From positions 4,151,001 to 4,215,000 of the forward strand of contig CP054838.1 in NCBI GenBank assembly GCA_028768545.1: 64,000 nt of DNA, written 5' to 3'. Numbering within the stretch: position 1 is the stretch's first letter; each line of letters opens with the position of its first letter. The translations under genes were made by a program, and so were the position numbers. The notes under the pieces are model-generated. The model was not told the origin of the DNA. It saw only the letters and a list, made by a program, of their open reading frames with translations, and did no database searches. The stretch comes from Desulfobacter sp. (GTDB taxonomy: Bacteria; Desulfobacterota; Desulfobacteria; Desulfobacterales; Desulfobacteraceae). This document shows, piece after piece, positions 16,380-27,119 of the stretch.

Positions 16380-18826
16380 TACTTGAACCAATCAAAACTA
16401 TAGGCACTTTACAATATTTACATGCGTGAGCCCTGGTGTGAATCTTTTTTCTGCTTTTATAATTTTTTTTGATATAGTATTCTTATTTATTGATTGATCA
16501 TCTTTGAAAAATCCATGTTCAAAAATTCAAAAGGATATAATCGAGCCTTTGACCGAATTTATGAAAAATCGGCATCTCAAATTCAGAAACAGACTGCTTC
16601 TTTCTTTTGTAATCATACTCATTCCCCTGGTCATCATTTCCAATACATTTTTATTTTTTCAAATCAAACGATTAATTGAAACCGGAATTGAAAATGAGTT
16701 GCACCGAAGTTCAGAATCCTTGGCCGATCTCATCCGCACATCTGCGAGCATCAGCATAAAAAACCGCCTCCAGGCCATTGCGGAAAAGAATTTTGAAATT
16801 GCAGAATATTATTATTCCAAACACAGATCAGGGCTGCTGACCCGGGGCCAGGCCATTCAGATGGTCCGTGAAATTTTTCTCAACCAGCGCATCGGCATCA
16901 GCGGATACATCTATTGCCTTAACAGCCAGGGGGATGTGATCATTCATCCCAACGAAAAGCTTCAGGGGACCAATGTATCAAATTTTGACTTTGTTCAACA
17001 GCAGATGGGCATCAAAGACGGATACCTTGAATATGACTGGCAAAACCCGGGAGAAACACAGAGACGGCCCAAGGCGCTGTTCATGGTCTATTATAAGCCT
17101 TTGGACTGGATCATATCCGTGTCCTCCTACAGAAATGAGTTCAGCTACCTTGTGGATATCAGAGATATTTAAAAACTCTGTCCTTTCCTTCAAGTCCGGC
17201 AAAAGCGGATATGCCTTTATCCTGGATGAAAAAGGAGAGGCATTGATTCATCCAATCTTCCAGGGGGAAAACCTTTTAGACAAAACCCGGAAAATGTCAG
17301 ATATCATTCAATCCATGCTCGCCCAAAAAAATGGGAAACTCAACTATTTGTGGCAAAATCCCGGTGAAGGCAATCCCCGGGAAAAACTTGTCATTTTCAC
17401 TCACCTGCCTGAATACAAATGGATCATAGGGGCCACAAGTTATACAGATGAAGTCTTTTCCCCTTTGTCTGCTTTTGCATCTTTGCTGATTTTTAATATT
17501 TTCATGTTTCTGCTCGCCTTTGTGGGGGTGGCCTATATGGTGACAAAATCCATCACCCGCCCCCTGGAAAAACTGACCCATACCCTTGGAGTTGCCAGCA
17601 TGGGCGATTACAGCATTCGAATGAACCATAGTCCCCGTGATGAATTAGGAGAGCTTTCCGATCATTTTAATGCATTTATGGATCGCCTTGAGACCTATCA
17701 CAACCAATTGAACAGGGAAATCCAAAAAACCATTGACACACAGGCAGCCCTCGTGGAAAACGAACTCAAACTGCGGGGATTGTTCAACCAGTCCTTCCAA
17801 TTCACCTGTATTTTGTCTCCTTATGGTATTATAGAGGAAGTCAACAAAAGCATGCTGAAATTTGCAGGATGCACAGAGACAGACGTCCTTTACCAGCCCT
17901 ATTGGGAAACCCCGTGGTGGCCCGAAAATTATAAAAACCAGGTCCAGGCGGCCATACAGGGTGCCGTGGAGGGAAATACCGTCCGCCTTGAAACCAGTCA
18001 CATTACCCATTCAGGAGATGTCCGTGATATAGACATATCCATAAAACCCATTCTCAATAACTCAAACCATGTGGAATTTATTGTCACCGAAGGACGGGAT
18101 ATCACCGAGTTGAAACAAGGGGAAAAAGAAAGGCGAAAACTTGCGGTTCAACTTGAAAAATCACAAAAAATGGAAGCCATCGGTACCCTGGCCGGAGGAA
18201 TCGCCCATGATTTTAACAATATATTGTCCAGCATTTTCGGCTATGCCCAGCTTGCCCAAATGACCCTGGACTCTCCTGATCAATCCCAAAAACATCTGTC
18301 CCAGATTGTAAAAGGAGCCCAGAAAGCCTCGGGCCTGGTTCAACAGATCCTTACCTTCAGCAGGCAGACCGAATATAGGAAACAGGCCTTAAAATTTCAC
18401 CTGGTGGTCAAAGAGGTATTAAAACTGCTGCGGTCATCCATACCCACCACCATCGAAATGGTCTCCCAGATAAACACCAGAGAGATGGTCAATGCCGACC
18501 CGACCCAGATGCATCAGGTTATCATGAACCTGTGCACCAATGCCTACCATTCCATGATGAAAAAAGGCGGCATCATGACCGTTGGACTTGATACCGTAGA
18601 CCAGGTGGACAAGTCACATATCCATGAAGATTATAACAGGCCGGGTCCGTTCTTATGCCTGCTGGTAAAGGACACAGGTCACGGCATGGAGCCCAAAACC
18701 CTTGAAAAAGCCTTTGATCCTTACTTCACCACCAAAGAGGTCGGACGGGGTACCGGGTTTGGACTGGCACTGGTACGGGCCATTGTGGAAGAACATGACG
18801 GGCTCATCCATGTGGAAAGTGTTCCG

Positions 18827-20277
18827 GGGAATGTTCAGAATTCTGTGTCACGGTTTCGGTTCCCGGATCTGCCTCAGCGCCAGCGGAAGTAAAAGTCAGG
18901 TCCGAGAATGGGCCTTCAATCAGCCACGTCGGAGGAGTTGACTTTTGCTGGAGTGGAGTTCCTGGAACCATCTTTTCCATCTGTAAATAAATCCCTATCA
19001 AATTCCCAGCTCTTTATCCAGCCGGCCTTCAAAGAAAATTGCCAACTGGGAAATTGTCAGTGACCAATTTTGAATCGGCATTGTCCATTTTTTACTGGCG
19101 TTCTGGATCCCCATGTAAAGCAGCTTTAACAGGCTGTCCTGGTTCGGGAATGATCCCTTTGTTTTGGTCAGTTTTCGAAACTGTCGATGCACAGCCTCAA
19201 TGGTATTTGTGGTGTATATTATCCGTCGAATCTCTTCTGGATATTTAAAGAAATGACTGAGGCGCTCCCAGTTGTTCCGCCAGGATTTTATCACAATCGG
19301 GTATTTGTCATTCCATTTGTTTTCCAACATATCCAGTTCTTCTTCGGCCAGATCCTTATTAACCGCTTTATAAACACGTTTTAGATCTGCCATAAATTCC
19401 TTTTTATTTTTGGAACCAACGTATTTCAATGAATTTCGGATCTGGTGGACTACGCAGAGTTGAACTTCTGTGTCCGGGAATATGGTCTCAATGGCTTCGG
19501 GAAAACCTTTTAGACCATCAACACAGGCAATCAGGATATCTTTTACCCCTCGGTTTGAAAGGTCTGTTAACACCTGCAGCCAGAAGTTCGCACCCTCATT
19601 CTCGGATATGTACAGCCCAAGAACCTCTTTGCGGCCCTCGATATTCACCCCAAGAATTGTGTAAACGGCTTTGCTGCTGACCTTTCCGTTTTCTCGTACT
19701 TTATAATGTATGGCATCAAGCCATACGATTGGGTACACATTTTCCAACGGCCTGGCCTGCCATTCTTTGACGGTATGGATGATTTTATCGGTAATGGTGC
19801 TCAGAGTGGCATTTGAAATCTCAAGTCCATAGATTTCCTGTAAATGGGAAGCCATATCATTATAACTCATGCCCAGGCCGTAAAGGGCTATTATCTTTCT
19901 TTCAATTTCATCGCTGAGCGTTGTCTGATGTTTTTTGACGATCTGTGGAGAGAAGGTTCCGGCCCTGTCACGCGGGGTTTTTAGCTCAAATTTACCATCC
20001 AGGGATTTAATGGTCTTTTTGCTTTTTCCATTACGGCGGTTGGCAGAAACTTCCTGCCCGAGATGGGACTCCAACTCTCCTTCAAGAGCAGCTTCAGCAA
20101 GATTTTTGATTAATGATGTAAGGACGCCGCCCTTACCTGTGAAGGGTTTACCTTCCTGGATGCCTTTAAGGGCTTTTTGAAAATCAAATTCGGTGTTTTC
20201 TTCGGTCATGTCAGTTCTCCTTATTTAGCTGAGTATATCAGCTTTCATTCAACTGACACAGAATTTTGAACGCCCTC
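18827..20277 (-). mobile_element. IS256-family element, copy 3, complete, inverted
   Basis: 1451 bp, same ends as copies 2 and 4. Perfect 8-bp target duplication GTGTTCCG at 18819-18826 and 20278-20285. It interrupts the kinase ATPase domain near its end and separates it from the receiver. Confidence 0.96.
18998..20209 (-). CDS. IS256-family transposase (copy 3)
   Basis: 403 aa, complete and nearly identical to copy 2, with small changes (Ser for Gly in the KVSSKAVYT segment, Met for Ile in EELDMLENK). The catalytic D165, D231 and E338 are present. The orientation is opposite to copies 1, 2 and 4. Confidence 0.95.
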   Translation of the reverse strand: MTEENTEFDFQKALKGIQEGKPFTGKGGVLTSLIKNLAEAALEGELESHLGQEVSANRRNGKSKKTIKSLDGKFELKTPRDRAGTFSPQIVKKHQTTLSDEIERKIIALYGLGMSYNDMASHLQEIYGLEISNATLSTITDKIIHTVKEWQARPLENVYPIVWLDAIHYKVRENGKVSSKAVYTILGVNIEGRKEVLGLYISENEGANFWLQVLTDLSNRGVKDILIACVDGLKGFPEAIETIFPDTEVQLCVVHQIRNSLKYVGSKNKKEFMADLKRVYKAVNKDLAEEELDMLENKWNDKYPIVIKSWRNNWERLSHFFKYPEEIRRIIYTTNTIEAVHRQFRKLTKTKGSFPNQDSLLKLLYMGIQNASKKWTMPIQNWSLTISQLAIFFEGRLDKELGI

Positions 20278-20796
20278 GTGTTCCGGGCAAGGGGTCCTGC
20301 TTTTTTATTTATCTGCCTGTGGTCAAAACCCTAGAATCAGACCCGGGCAGACCCCAAAAACCGACATCTGCCCTTGAAGGAGGGACTGAGACCATTATGG
20401 TGGTAGATGATGAACCAGATATCCGAGAGCTGACTACCGAACTTTTGGAAAGATTCGGCTATACTGTCCATACCTATGAAAACGGACAAACCGCTTTGGA
20501 TGCATTTTCAAATACCGCCATAAAATTTGATCTGGTGCTTACGGACATGACCATGCCTTTAATGACCGGGGTTGATCTTGCCAAGGCGATTTTAAAAACA
20601 AGCCCTGATTTACCCATCATCCTGTGCTCGGGATACAGTAAAACCATATCCAAACAGAATGCAAAAGAACTGGGTATCAGAGAATTTTTACAAAAGCCGT
20701 TAAAAAATCACTCCCTTCTGGCTGCCATCAGAAAAACCCTGGACACCTGATCCTCTATCTGGGCACATGGATCCTTTGTGCAAAGCCCCCAACACA

Positions 20797-20832
20797 AAAA
20801 AGGCCCTGGCAGCAATCTGCCAGGGCCTTTTT
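20797..20832. terminator. Strong bidirectional intrinsic terminator
   Basis: A 16-bp perfect stem (AAAAGGCCCTGGCAG and its complement) with loop CAAT and flanking A/T runs on both sides. It ends the minus-strand ribosomal operon 28 bases after rplQ and can also stop plus-strand transcription from the receiver end. Confidence 0.93.
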
Positions 20833-20860
20833 ACGGGATTCTATTTAAAACAACAGAGGA

Positions 20861-21217
20861 TTAGTCGAAAATCAGCTCAATCTGAACCATGGGGGCAACA
20901 TCCCCTTTTCTCGGTCCAAGTTTGGTTATTCTCGTATATCCACCCTGTCTTGAATTGAACTTCTCTGATACCTCTTCAAAGAGGGTGTGAACAACATCTT
21001 TTTCCCGGATCACAGCCAAAGCCTGCCGTCTGGCATGAAGGTCACCTCTTTTTGCAAGAGTAACCATTTTATCGGCAATTTTCCTCAAGCCTTTGGCTTT
21101 GGCTTCTGTGGTTTTGATGCTGCTGTGTTTGAACAGAGAAGTTACCATGTTTCTAAACATCGCCTTTCTATGGGCAGAGGTCCTGTTCAGTTTTAATACG
21201 GATTTTCTATGCTTCAT
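20861..21217 (-). CDS. rplQ: 50S ribosomal protein L17
   Basis: 118 aa, starting [20 protein letters not shown], the invariant L17 N-terminus. The core [24 protein letters not shown] and the terminal [18 protein letters not shown] segment are standard. It is the last gene of the alpha operon, 5 bases after rpoA, and is followed by the terminator at 20797-20832. Confidence 0.97.
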   Translation of the reverse strand: MKHRKSVLKLNRTSAHRKAMFRNMVTSLFKHSSIKTTEAKAKGLRKIADKMVTLAKRGDLHARRQALAVIREKDVVHTLFEEVSEKFNSRQGGYTRITKLGPRKGDVAPMVQIELIFD

Positions 21218-21222
21218 GGTAT

Positions 21223-22245
21223 CTATTCTCCTTCCTGATTGTTCTCATCTTCCGGCGGTTCAAATCCTTCAAGATCCATACCCAGGGAAAGATCCATGGA
21301 ACTCAGGACTTCTTTGATTTCATTGAGTGATTTTCTGCCGAAATTCTTGGTTTTCAGCATTTCGGAATCTGTTTTTTGTACCAGTTGATAAATCGTGTGG
21401 ATTCTGGCGTTCTTAAGGCAGTTGGAACTTCTGACGGACAGTTCAAGTTCATCCACAGACCGGTAAATATTCTCGTTAAATCCTTTTTCCCCGTCTTCTG
21501 ATTTTACTTCAACATTATCGGGTTCAAGTTCTTCATCAAAATTGATAAAGGGATTCATCTGTTCTTTGAGAATCTTTGCCCCGTAAGCCACTGAATCATC
21601 GGGGGTTACGCTGCCATCTGTCCAGACTTCAAGGGTGAGCTTGTCATAGTCAGTTTTCTGTCCGATCCGGGATGTACCCACCACGTATTTCACCCGTTTA
21701 ATGGGGGAAAAAACAGAATCAATGGGAATGGTTCCGATGGGGGCATCTTCATCCTTATTGGCAGATGCCAGGGCATAGCCTTTACCGGTTTTAACCACCA
21801 TGACCATATTGAGCACACCGTTTTTGTTCACGGTGGCAATATGCTGTTCCGGGTTCAAAACTTCGACTTTTCCGTCAGGGCTGATGATGTCAGCGCCGGT
21901 CACATCGGCCTCCCCCGTGATGTTTAGGGTCAGAATCTTATCTTCGGTGTCATCCACACGAAGTTTGAGATCCTTGAGGTTAAGGATGATTTCCGATACG
22001 TCTTCTCTGACATCAGAGATAACGCTGTACTCGTGAAGGGCATCATCAAATTTAACAGAGACTATGGCAGCACCGTATATGGATGATAAAATGATTCGCC
22101 GTAATGAGTTACCAATGGTGATACCATACCCCCTTTCCAAGGGCTCACACACGAATTTTCCGTATGTTGAGGTTGTGGTAACATCAAGCTTTTCCGGCTT
22201 GATCATCTCTCGCCAGTTTACATATGCAAGGTTTTCAGATGACAT
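21223..22245 (-). CDS. rpoA: DNA-directed RNA polymerase alpha subunit
   Basis: 340 aa. The N-terminal domain carries [22 protein letters not shown] for assembly with beta and beta'. The C-terminal domain has the DNA/activator-binding helices [20 protein letters not shown] and [13 protein letters not shown], ending in an acidic tail. It lies between rpsD and rplQ, as in nearly all proteobacterial alpha operons. No lesion. Confidence 0.98.
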   Translation of the reverse strand: MSSENLAYVNWREMIKPEKLDVTTTSTYGKFVCEPLERGYGITIGNSLRRIILSSIYGAAIVSVKFDDALHEYSVISDVREDVSEIILNLKDLKLRVDDTEDKILTLNITGEADVTGADIISPDGKVEVLNPEQHIATVNKNGVLNMVMVVKTGKGYALASANKDEDAPIGTIPIDSVFSPIKRVKYVVGTSRIGQKTDYDKLTLEVWTDGSVTPDDSVAYGAKILKEQMNPFINFDEELEPDNVEVKSEDGEKGFNENIYRSVDELELSVRSSNCLKNARIHTIYQLVQKTDSEMLKTKNFGRKSLNEIKEVLSSMDLSLGMDLEGFEPPEDENNQEGE

Positions 22246-22293
22246 TTAAATCTCCTGAATAAATATTTGGATAAACCATATTTAATGATGTAC

Positions 22294-22920
22294 CTATTTA
22301 GAATAGAGCTCGACGATCAATTGTTCCTGAATGGGCAATGTGATATCTTCCCTGGTCGGGACGCCCTTAACTTCGCCTTTAAAATTCTCTTTGCTGATTT
22401 CGAGCCACTGGGGTACGCCCCGTCTTACAATGGCTTCCAAGGAATCGGTAATCGCCTGAATCTTCTTACTTTTTTCACGAAGCTCGATCACATCACCTTT
22501 TTTGACCTGATAAGAAGGGATGTTCACCTTTTTACCATTTACAACAAAATGATTGTGACGGACAAAATGCCGGCCCTGGTTTCTTGAATTCACAAATCCA
22601 AGACGGAACACGGTATTGTCCAGACGGGTTTCAAGCAGGCTGAGCAAATTGGTACCGGTAATTCCTTTTTTACGATCCGCCCGTTTAAACGCAATCCTGA
22701 ACTGTTTTTCAGAAATGCCATAAATCCGACGAACTTTTTGTTTTTCCCGGAGCTGCATGCCGTAATCAGACTGTTTACTTCTTTTCTGTCCATGCTCTCC
22801 CGGAGGAAAGCCCCTTCTGTCAAAACTGCATTTGTCTGAAAAACAACGGTCGCCCTTCAGAAAAAGCTTCATATTCTCGCGTCTGCACTGACGGCAAACA
22901 GATCCTCTATATCTTGCCAA
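22294..22920 (-). CDS. rpsD: 30S ribosomal protein S4 (zinc-binding form)
   Basis: 208 aa. The N-terminus has four cysteines (VCRQC, then RCFSDKC), the C+ zinc-binding version. The S4 RNA-binding domain begins [14 protein letters not shown] and includes [23 protein letters not shown]4 nucleates 30S assembly and in many bacteria represses this operon. Confidence 0.97.
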   Translation of the reverse strand: MARYRGSVCRQCRRENMKLFLKGDRCFSDKCSFDRRGFPPGEHGQKRSKQSDYGMQLREKQKVRRIYGISEKQFRIAFKRADRKKGITGTNLLSLLETRLDNTVFRLGFVNSRNQGRHFVRHNHFVVNGKKVNIPSYQVKKGDVIELREKSKKIQAITDSLEAIVRRGVPQWLEISKENFKGEVKGVPTREDITLPIQEQLIVELYSK

Positions 22921-23014
22921 TGTTTCCTCCTTTATCGATCCGGATAAAGTTTACACAGATCCTTTGTCTATCCATAATTGAACTGACGGATCCGGATATT
23001 TAAATTTTATGTTG

Positions 23015-23410
23015 TTATACTCTTCTTCTCTTGGGCGGACGGCACCCATTGTGGGGTACCGGAGTGACATCCTTGATCATGGAAATATTAAATCCAAGGG
23101 CATGCAGGGCACGCAGGGCAGATTCACGTCCGGGTCCAGGACCTTTGACAAATACACCTACATTTTTCATGCCATGTTCCATGGCTTTGGCACCGGCATC
23201 TTCGGCCACGAGCTTGGCAGCAAAGGGTGTACTTTTTCTGGACCCTTTAAATCCCTGCCTCCCGGCAGAAGACCAGGAAATTGTATTTCCGTTTTCATCT
23301 GCAATGGTAACAATCGTGTTGTTAAAGGTAGATTGAATATGCACAATACCTGTAGAAATATTCTTTTTTACCCGTTTTTTCGTTATGGTTTTTTTAGACT
23401 TTTTTGCCAT
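23015..23410 (-). CDS. rpsK: 30S ribosomal protein S11
   Basis: 131 aa with a lysine-rich N-terminus, [35 protein letters not shown] and the C-terminal [18 protein letters not shown], all S11 landmarks. It forms part of the 30S platform. The 94 bases to rpsD hold no visible gene. Confidence 0.98.
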   Translation of the reverse strand: MAKKSKKTITKKRVKKNISTGIVHIQSTFNNTIVTIADENGNTISWSSAGRQGFKGSRKSTPFAAKLVAEDAGAKAMEHGMKNVGVFVKGPGPGRESALRALHALGFNISMIKDVTPVPHNGCRPPKRRRV

Positions 23411-23433
23411 AATGGTTCACCTTTTGAATTATC

Positions 23434-23802
23434 CTACTTTTTCTTTTTAACAGCAGTACGCTTGGGACCTTTTCTGGTTCTTGCGTTGGTGCTGGTCCGC
23501 TGTCCGTGGCAGGGAAGGCCTTTACGATGACGGAGTCCTCTGTAGCAGCCAAGATCCATCAACCGTTTGATGTTCATGGAAACTTCAGAGCGAAGCTCGC
23601 CTTCTACCTTGAATTCCGCGTCAATGACCTTTCTGATGTCATTGACCTGTTCTTCGGTCAGGTCGTTGGCCTTGGTTGTAGGATCAATACCTGTTTTTTC
23701 AAGTATCAGTCTGGATCTGCTGGCTCCGATACCATAGATATAGGTTAAAGCGATCCATGCATGCTTATCTCTTGGTAAATCTACTCCTGCTAAACGTGCC
23801 AA
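23434..23802 (-). CDS. rpsM: 30S ribosomal protein S13
   Basis: 122 aa. [26 protein letters not shown] at the N-terminus, [18 protein letters not shown] near the C-terminus and a basic tail (KRTAVKKKK) define S13, the 30S head protein contacting the P-site tRNA and the 50S bridge. Confidence 0.98.
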   Translation of the reverse strand: MARLAGVDLPRDKHAWIALTYIYGIGASRSRLILEKTGIDPTTKANDLTEEQVNDIRKVIDAEFKVEGELRSEVSMNIKRLMDLGCYRGLRHRKGLPCHGQRTSTNARTRKGPKRTAVKKKK

Positions 23803-23814
23803 ATTTCTTTCCCC

Positions 23815-23928
23815 CTATCCCTGACGCTGTTTATGGCGTTTATTGATACAAATGACTCTGATGACACCACGCCTTTTGATGACTTTACAGTCTCTACAAA
23901 TTTTTTTAACAGATGCTCTAACTTTCAT
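23815..23928 (-). CDS. rpmJ: 50S ribosomal protein L36
   Basis: 37 aa: [20 protein letters not shown], then an [12 protein letters not shown] end. The C-x2-C, a later Cys and His form the zinc ribbon of the C+ type. The start codon is preceded by AGGAGC. It sits between infA and rpsM as usual. Confidence 0.97.
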   Translation of the reverse strand: MKVRASVKKICRDCKVIKRRGVIRVICINKRHKQRQG

Positions 23929-23980
23929 CCATTTGCTCCTAGTCTTATAATATCTTTAAAATATATTTAAAATAAGTGGT

Positions 23981-24199
23981 CTACTTATATCTATACGTTA
24001 TTCTGCCACGGCTCAAATCATAGGGTGAAATTTCAACGGTCACCTTATCTCCGGGCAAAATTTTAATAAAATGCATTCTCATTTTCCCGGAAATATGGGC
24101 CAACAAAACGTGTTTGTTCTCCAATTCCACCTTGAACATGGCATTGGGAAGTGTTTCAAGTACTTTCCCGTCTACTTTGATGGGCTCTTCTTTTGCCAT
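23981..24199 (-). CDS. infA: Translation initiation factor IF-1
   Basis: 72 aa, one S1-like OB fold: [43 protein letters not shown], ending [10 protein letters not shown]. It directly follows secY; map and adk, often found between these genes, are absent. Confidence 0.98.
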   Translation of the reverse strand: MAKEEPIKVDGKVLETLPNAMFKVELENKHVLLAHISGKMRMHFIKILPGDKVTVEISPYDLSRGRITYRYK

Positions 24200-24237
24200 A
24201 ATCTAAATTCATCTCCTTTGTGATGTAAATGGTTGAA

Positions 24238-25557
24238 TCAGGACCTGCCCTTAATTCGTTTTGCCCCTGAACGCCCCAGGAATCCATCGTAGTTACCTGT
24301 AATGAGGTGTGATTCAATCTGGGATATGGTATCTATGGACACACCGACAACAATCAAAAGGGCGGTGCCGCCAAAATAAAACGGTACGTTAAATTTATCC
24401 ATAAGCATGGTAGGCAACACACAGACTGCTGACACATAAATAGCTCCCCCCACAGTAATCCGCGTGAGCACCTTATCTATATATTCGGCAGTTCGTTTAC
24501 CCGGTCTGATGCCAGGGATATAACCACCATTTTTTTTCATATTCTCGGCAACATCCTCGGGGTTAAATTGGACTGCTGTATAAAAAAAGCAGAAGAACAC
24601 AATAAACCCGATATAAAGCATGTAATACCAGATCGTTCCGGGACTGAACATGGCCGCCATCGTCTGCATTGCAGGCAGATTAATAAACTGGGCCAATGTG
24701 GTCGGGAACATGATGATGGAAGATGCAAAAATCGGTGGAATAACCCCGGCAGTATTGATCTTCAAGGGCAGGTGCGAAGTCTGCCCCCCATACATTTTCC
24801 GTCCCACAACCCGCTTGGCGTAATGAACCGGTATTCTGCGCTGGGCCTGCTCCATATAGATAATTGCCGCTACCACGGCCACCATCATAATAATCAAAAG
24901 AATGATAGAAAAGATACCCATCTCACCGGTGGTCAGCAACCTGCCCGTATTTCCTATGGCAGAGGGCATATTGGCTACAATACCGGCAAAAATTATCAAA
25001 GAAATGCCGTTGCCGATACCTCTTTCAGTGATCTGCTCTCCAAGCCACATGATAAAGGCGGTCCCCGCAGTCAAAGTGATAATGGTAATCAGTCTGAATC
25101 CCCATCCCGGATAGGGAACAATGGCAACTCCGGCAGGAGATGTCATGGATTCAAGCCCAACGGCGATACCAAACCCCTGAATCGTACTCAGAACCACGGT
25201 GCCATACCGGGTATACTGGGTTTTCTTTTTGCGGCCGGCATCCCCTTCTTTTTTCAACTGCTCAAGATGGGGTATCACCACAGTCATCAGCTCCAGGATA
25301 ATGGAGGCACTGATATAGGGCATAATACCCAGGGCAAAAATAGAAAGCCTTTCCAGTGCCCCTCCCGAGAACATATTAAACATGGAGAATAATGTTCCTG
25401 AAGCAGCAGCAAAAAACGATTCAAGGGCAGCGCCGTCAATACCTGGAGTGGGTACATGTACCCCGACCCGGTATACAAATAGCAAGGCCAGTGTAATCAG
25501 GATTTTCCTTTTAAGCTCAGGAAGTTTAAACAGATTCTGGTAGCTGTTCTCGATCAT
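24238..25557 (-). CDS. secY: Protein translocase subunit SecY
   Basis: 439 aa with about ten transmembrane helices. Landmarks are RKILITLALLFVYRVGVHVPTPGID at the first helix, the plug-side FSGGALERLSIFALGIMPYISASI and the cytoplasmic loop GRKMYGGQTSHLPLKINTAGVIPPIFA. It is the channel of the Sec translocon, made here together with SecE (48453-48803). Confidence 0.98.
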   Translation of the reverse strand: MIENSYQNLFKLPELKRKILITLALLFVYRVGVHVPTPGIDGAALESFFAAASGTLFSMFNMFSGGALERLSIFALGIMPYISASIILELMTVVIPHLEQLKKEGDAGRKKKTQYTRYGTVVLSTIQGFGIAVGLESMTSPAGVAIVPYPGWGFRLITIITLTAGTAFIMWLGEQITERGIGNGISLIIFAGIVANMPSAIGNTGRLLTTGEMGIFSIILLIIMMVAVVAAIIYMEQAQRRIPVHYAKRVVGRKMYGGQTSHLPLKINTAGVIPPIFASSIIMFPTTLAQFINLPAMQTMAAMFSPGTIWYYMLYIGFIVFFCFFYTAVQFNPEDVAENMKKNGGYIPGIRPGKRTAEYIDKVLTRITVGGAIYVSAVCVLPTMLMDKFNVPFYFGGTALLIVVGVSIDTISQIESHLITGNYDGFLGRSGAKRIKGRS

Positions 25558-25579
25558 CTATACTATCCTTAAAGTGATT

Positions 25580-26020
25580 TTATTGTTCAATACTTCCGCC
25601 GGCAGATTCAATCTTTTCTTTGGCTGTTTTGGAAACCAAAACATTTTTCAGGGCCAACTTTTTTGCAATCTCGCCCTGTCCAAGAATTTTAACGCCGTCG
25701 ACCCGACCTTTTACAAGTCCGGTGGATCTTAAAACGTCAATATCAATAACGGCACCGTCATCAAAACGGTCAAGATCTCTAACGTTTAAAACCGCATTAG
25801 TGGTTTTGAACGGATAATTTTTAAACCCGCGTTTGGGCAACCGTCTGTAAATGGGCATCTGTCCGCCTTCAAAACCGGGACGGACAGAACCGCCGGAGCG
25901 GGCCTTTAATCCTTTATGTCCCCGTGTGGAGGTTTTACCCATGCCGGAACCGGGGCCCCGACCTACCCTTTTTCTATTTTTTCTGCTGCCCGGTGCGGGA
26001 GCCAGATCGTAAAGCTGCAT
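25580..26020 (-). CDS. rplO: 50S ribosomal protein L15
   Basis: 146 aa. The N-terminus is Gly/Arg-rich (KRVGRGPGSGMGKTSTRGHKG), followed by RSGGSVRPGFEGGQMPIYRRLPKRGF. The C-terminal globular part is complete. It lies between rpmD and secY in the spc operon. Confidence 0.98.
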   Translation of the reverse strand: MQLYDLAPAPGSRKNRKRVGRGPGSGMGKTSTRGHKGLKARSGGSVRPGFEGGQMPIYRRLPKRGFKNYPFKTTNAVLNVRDLDRFDDGAVIDIDVLRSTGLVKGRVDGVKILGQGEIAKKLALKNVLVSKTAKEKIESAGGSIEQ

Positions 26021-26021
26021 C

Positions 26022-26204
26022 TTAAACCTCCTCTACTTTCACCAGGTGTGAAACTTTTTTAATCTGTCCCATGATGACTGGGGTATTTTCGTGCTCTACT
26101 GTGTGGTGCATCCGTTTGATGCCCAGAGAGCGAATGATCCGGCCGTGTTTGGCCGGACGCCCGATAGTGCTCTTGATCTGTGTAATTTTCAGCTTGTCAG
26201 CCAT
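26022..26204 (-). CDS. rpmD: 50S ribosomal protein L30
   Basis: 60 aa from the ATG at 26204 (MADKLKITQIKSTIGRPAKH), preceded by AGAGGT and placed 10 bases after the rpsE stop. A longer in-frame reading to 26252 would run into rpsE and is not used. The body has RIIRSLGIKRMHHTVEHENT, typical of L30. Confidence 0.95.
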   Translation of the reverse strand: MADKLKITQIKSTIGRPAKHGRIIRSLGIKRMHHTVEHENTPVIMGQIKKVSHLVKVEEV

Positions 26205-26214
26205 GTCTACCTCT

Positions 26215-26715
26215 TTATATCTCTTCAGGTTTGAGACCACGTCTTTTGGCAACTTCCTCTTTGGTGCACAAAGACTGGAGCCCTGCCATGGTTGCTCGAA
26301 CGATATTTTGAGTATTGTGGGTGCCGATGCATTTGGTCAGGATATCGGTAACGCCGGCAGCCTCAAGGACCGCACGGATACCGCCACCTGCAATCAGACC
26401 AGTACCAGGAGAGGCGGGTTTCAAAAGAACCCGGCCTGCGCCTGCGTGTCCAACCACTTCAAAGGGAACTGTTCCGTTTAGAAGAGCGACCTTGACCATA
26501 TTGCGTTTGGCCTTTTCCATGCCTTTTTTAATGGCCTCGGGAACCTCTTTTGCTTTTCCAAGACCATAACCGACACTGCCTTCTCCGTCGCCGACAACGA
26601 CCAGGGCACTGAATGTAAAATTTCTACCGCCTTTTACAACTTTAGCCACCCGGTTGATTCTGACGACTTTATCGATTAATCCTGTATCTTCCATCTGTTG
26701 TTGTTGTCTTGCCAA
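26215..26715 (-). CDS. rpsE: 30S ribosomal protein S5
   Basis: 166 aa. The double-stranded RNA-binding part has [15 protein letters not shown] sequence followed by [21 protein letters not shown]. The C-terminal domain holds [28 protein letters not shown]. It sits at the mRNA entry channel and decoding site. Confidence 0.97.
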   Translation of the reverse strand: MARQQQQMEDTGLIDKVVRINRVAKVVKGGRNFTFSALVVVGDGEGSVGYGLGKAKEVPEAIKKGMEKAKRNMVKVALLNGTVPFEVVGHAGAGRVLLKPASPGTGLIAGGGIRAVLEAAGVTDILTKCIGTHNTQNIVRATMAGLQSLCTKEEVAKRRGLKPEEI

Positions 26716-26731
26716 GGGTAATCCTCCTTAA

Positions 26732-27100
26732 TTAGAATTCAAGACCGGCTTCACGGGCCCCGTCTGAAAGCGCTTTAATTCTTCCGTGATAAAGAAAGCC
26801 GTTCCTGTCCAGAACCACTCGTTTAATCCCTTTATCCAGAGCCCTTTTGCCGATGAGGGTGCCAACCGCCTTTGCAACATCCTGTTTTTTTCCTTCTACA
26901 GGGGCATCTTTGTAATCCTTGTCCAAGGTAGATGCGGCGGCAAGAGTTTCCCCTTTGGTGTCATCAATAACCTGAGCATAGATGTGCTTTGTACTTCTGA
27001 ATACACTCAATCTCGGCCGGTCTTGATTACCGAGAATATTCTTTCTGATCCGTTTTTTTCTTTTAAGCCTTGCGACAAGCCTTGGTGATGTATTTGCCAT
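26732..27100 (-). CDS. rplR: 50S ribosomal protein L18
   Basis: 122 aa. A basic N-terminus ([18 protein letters not shown]) is followed by [20 protein letters not shown] and the terminal [21 protein letters not shown]. It binds 5S rRNA with L5. Confidence 0.98.
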   Translation of the reverse strand: MANTSPRLVARLKRKKRIRKNILGNQDRPRLSVFRSTKHIYAQVIDDTKGETLAAASTLDKDYKDAPVEGKKQDVAKAVGTLIGKRALDKGIKRVVLDRNGFLYHGRIKALSDGAREAGLEF

Positions 27101-27119
27101 AATCTATATTTCCCAATTA

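Larger units (their letters stand above)
14978..16435 (+). mobile_element. Complete ISAs1-family insertion sequence
   Basis: 1458 bp. Left end CAGGGTCATCGCATGTAA and right end, inverted, CAGGGCTCACGCATGTAA match at 14 of 18 positions. A perfect 10-bp target duplication GTGTGAATCT flanks it (14968-14977 and 16436-16445). The left copy contains the stop codon of the GGDEF gene, which is thus unchanged. Confidence 0.95.
16504..20750 (+). pseudogene. Hybrid sensor histidine kinase, broken by a frameshift and IS256 copy 3
   Basis: Joined across the lesions the protein reads: first transmembrane helix (LLLSFVIILIPLVIIS), a Cache-type sensor with two similar repeats (GYIYCLNSQGDVIIHP; GYAFILDEKGEALIHP), second helix near 17480-17545, HAMP, PAS (17770-18110), HisKA with the phospho-His in GGIAHDFNN (codon 18206-18208), and an ATPase domain with DTGHGM and GTGFGLALVRAIVEEHDG. 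The C-terminal receiver (20397-20750) has VVDDEPD, LTDMTMP and LQKPL. An extra T at 17168-17170 shifts the frame after SYLVDIRDI. IS256 splits the ATPase domain after HVESVP; the flanks are otherwise in frame. The start could be TTG 16504 or ATG 16561. Confidence 0.9.

Noticed and set aside
23009..23530. Plus-strand ORF of 173 codons opposite rpsK/rpsM
   Set aside because: It is an antisense shadow of two conserved ribosomal protein genes with no independent support.
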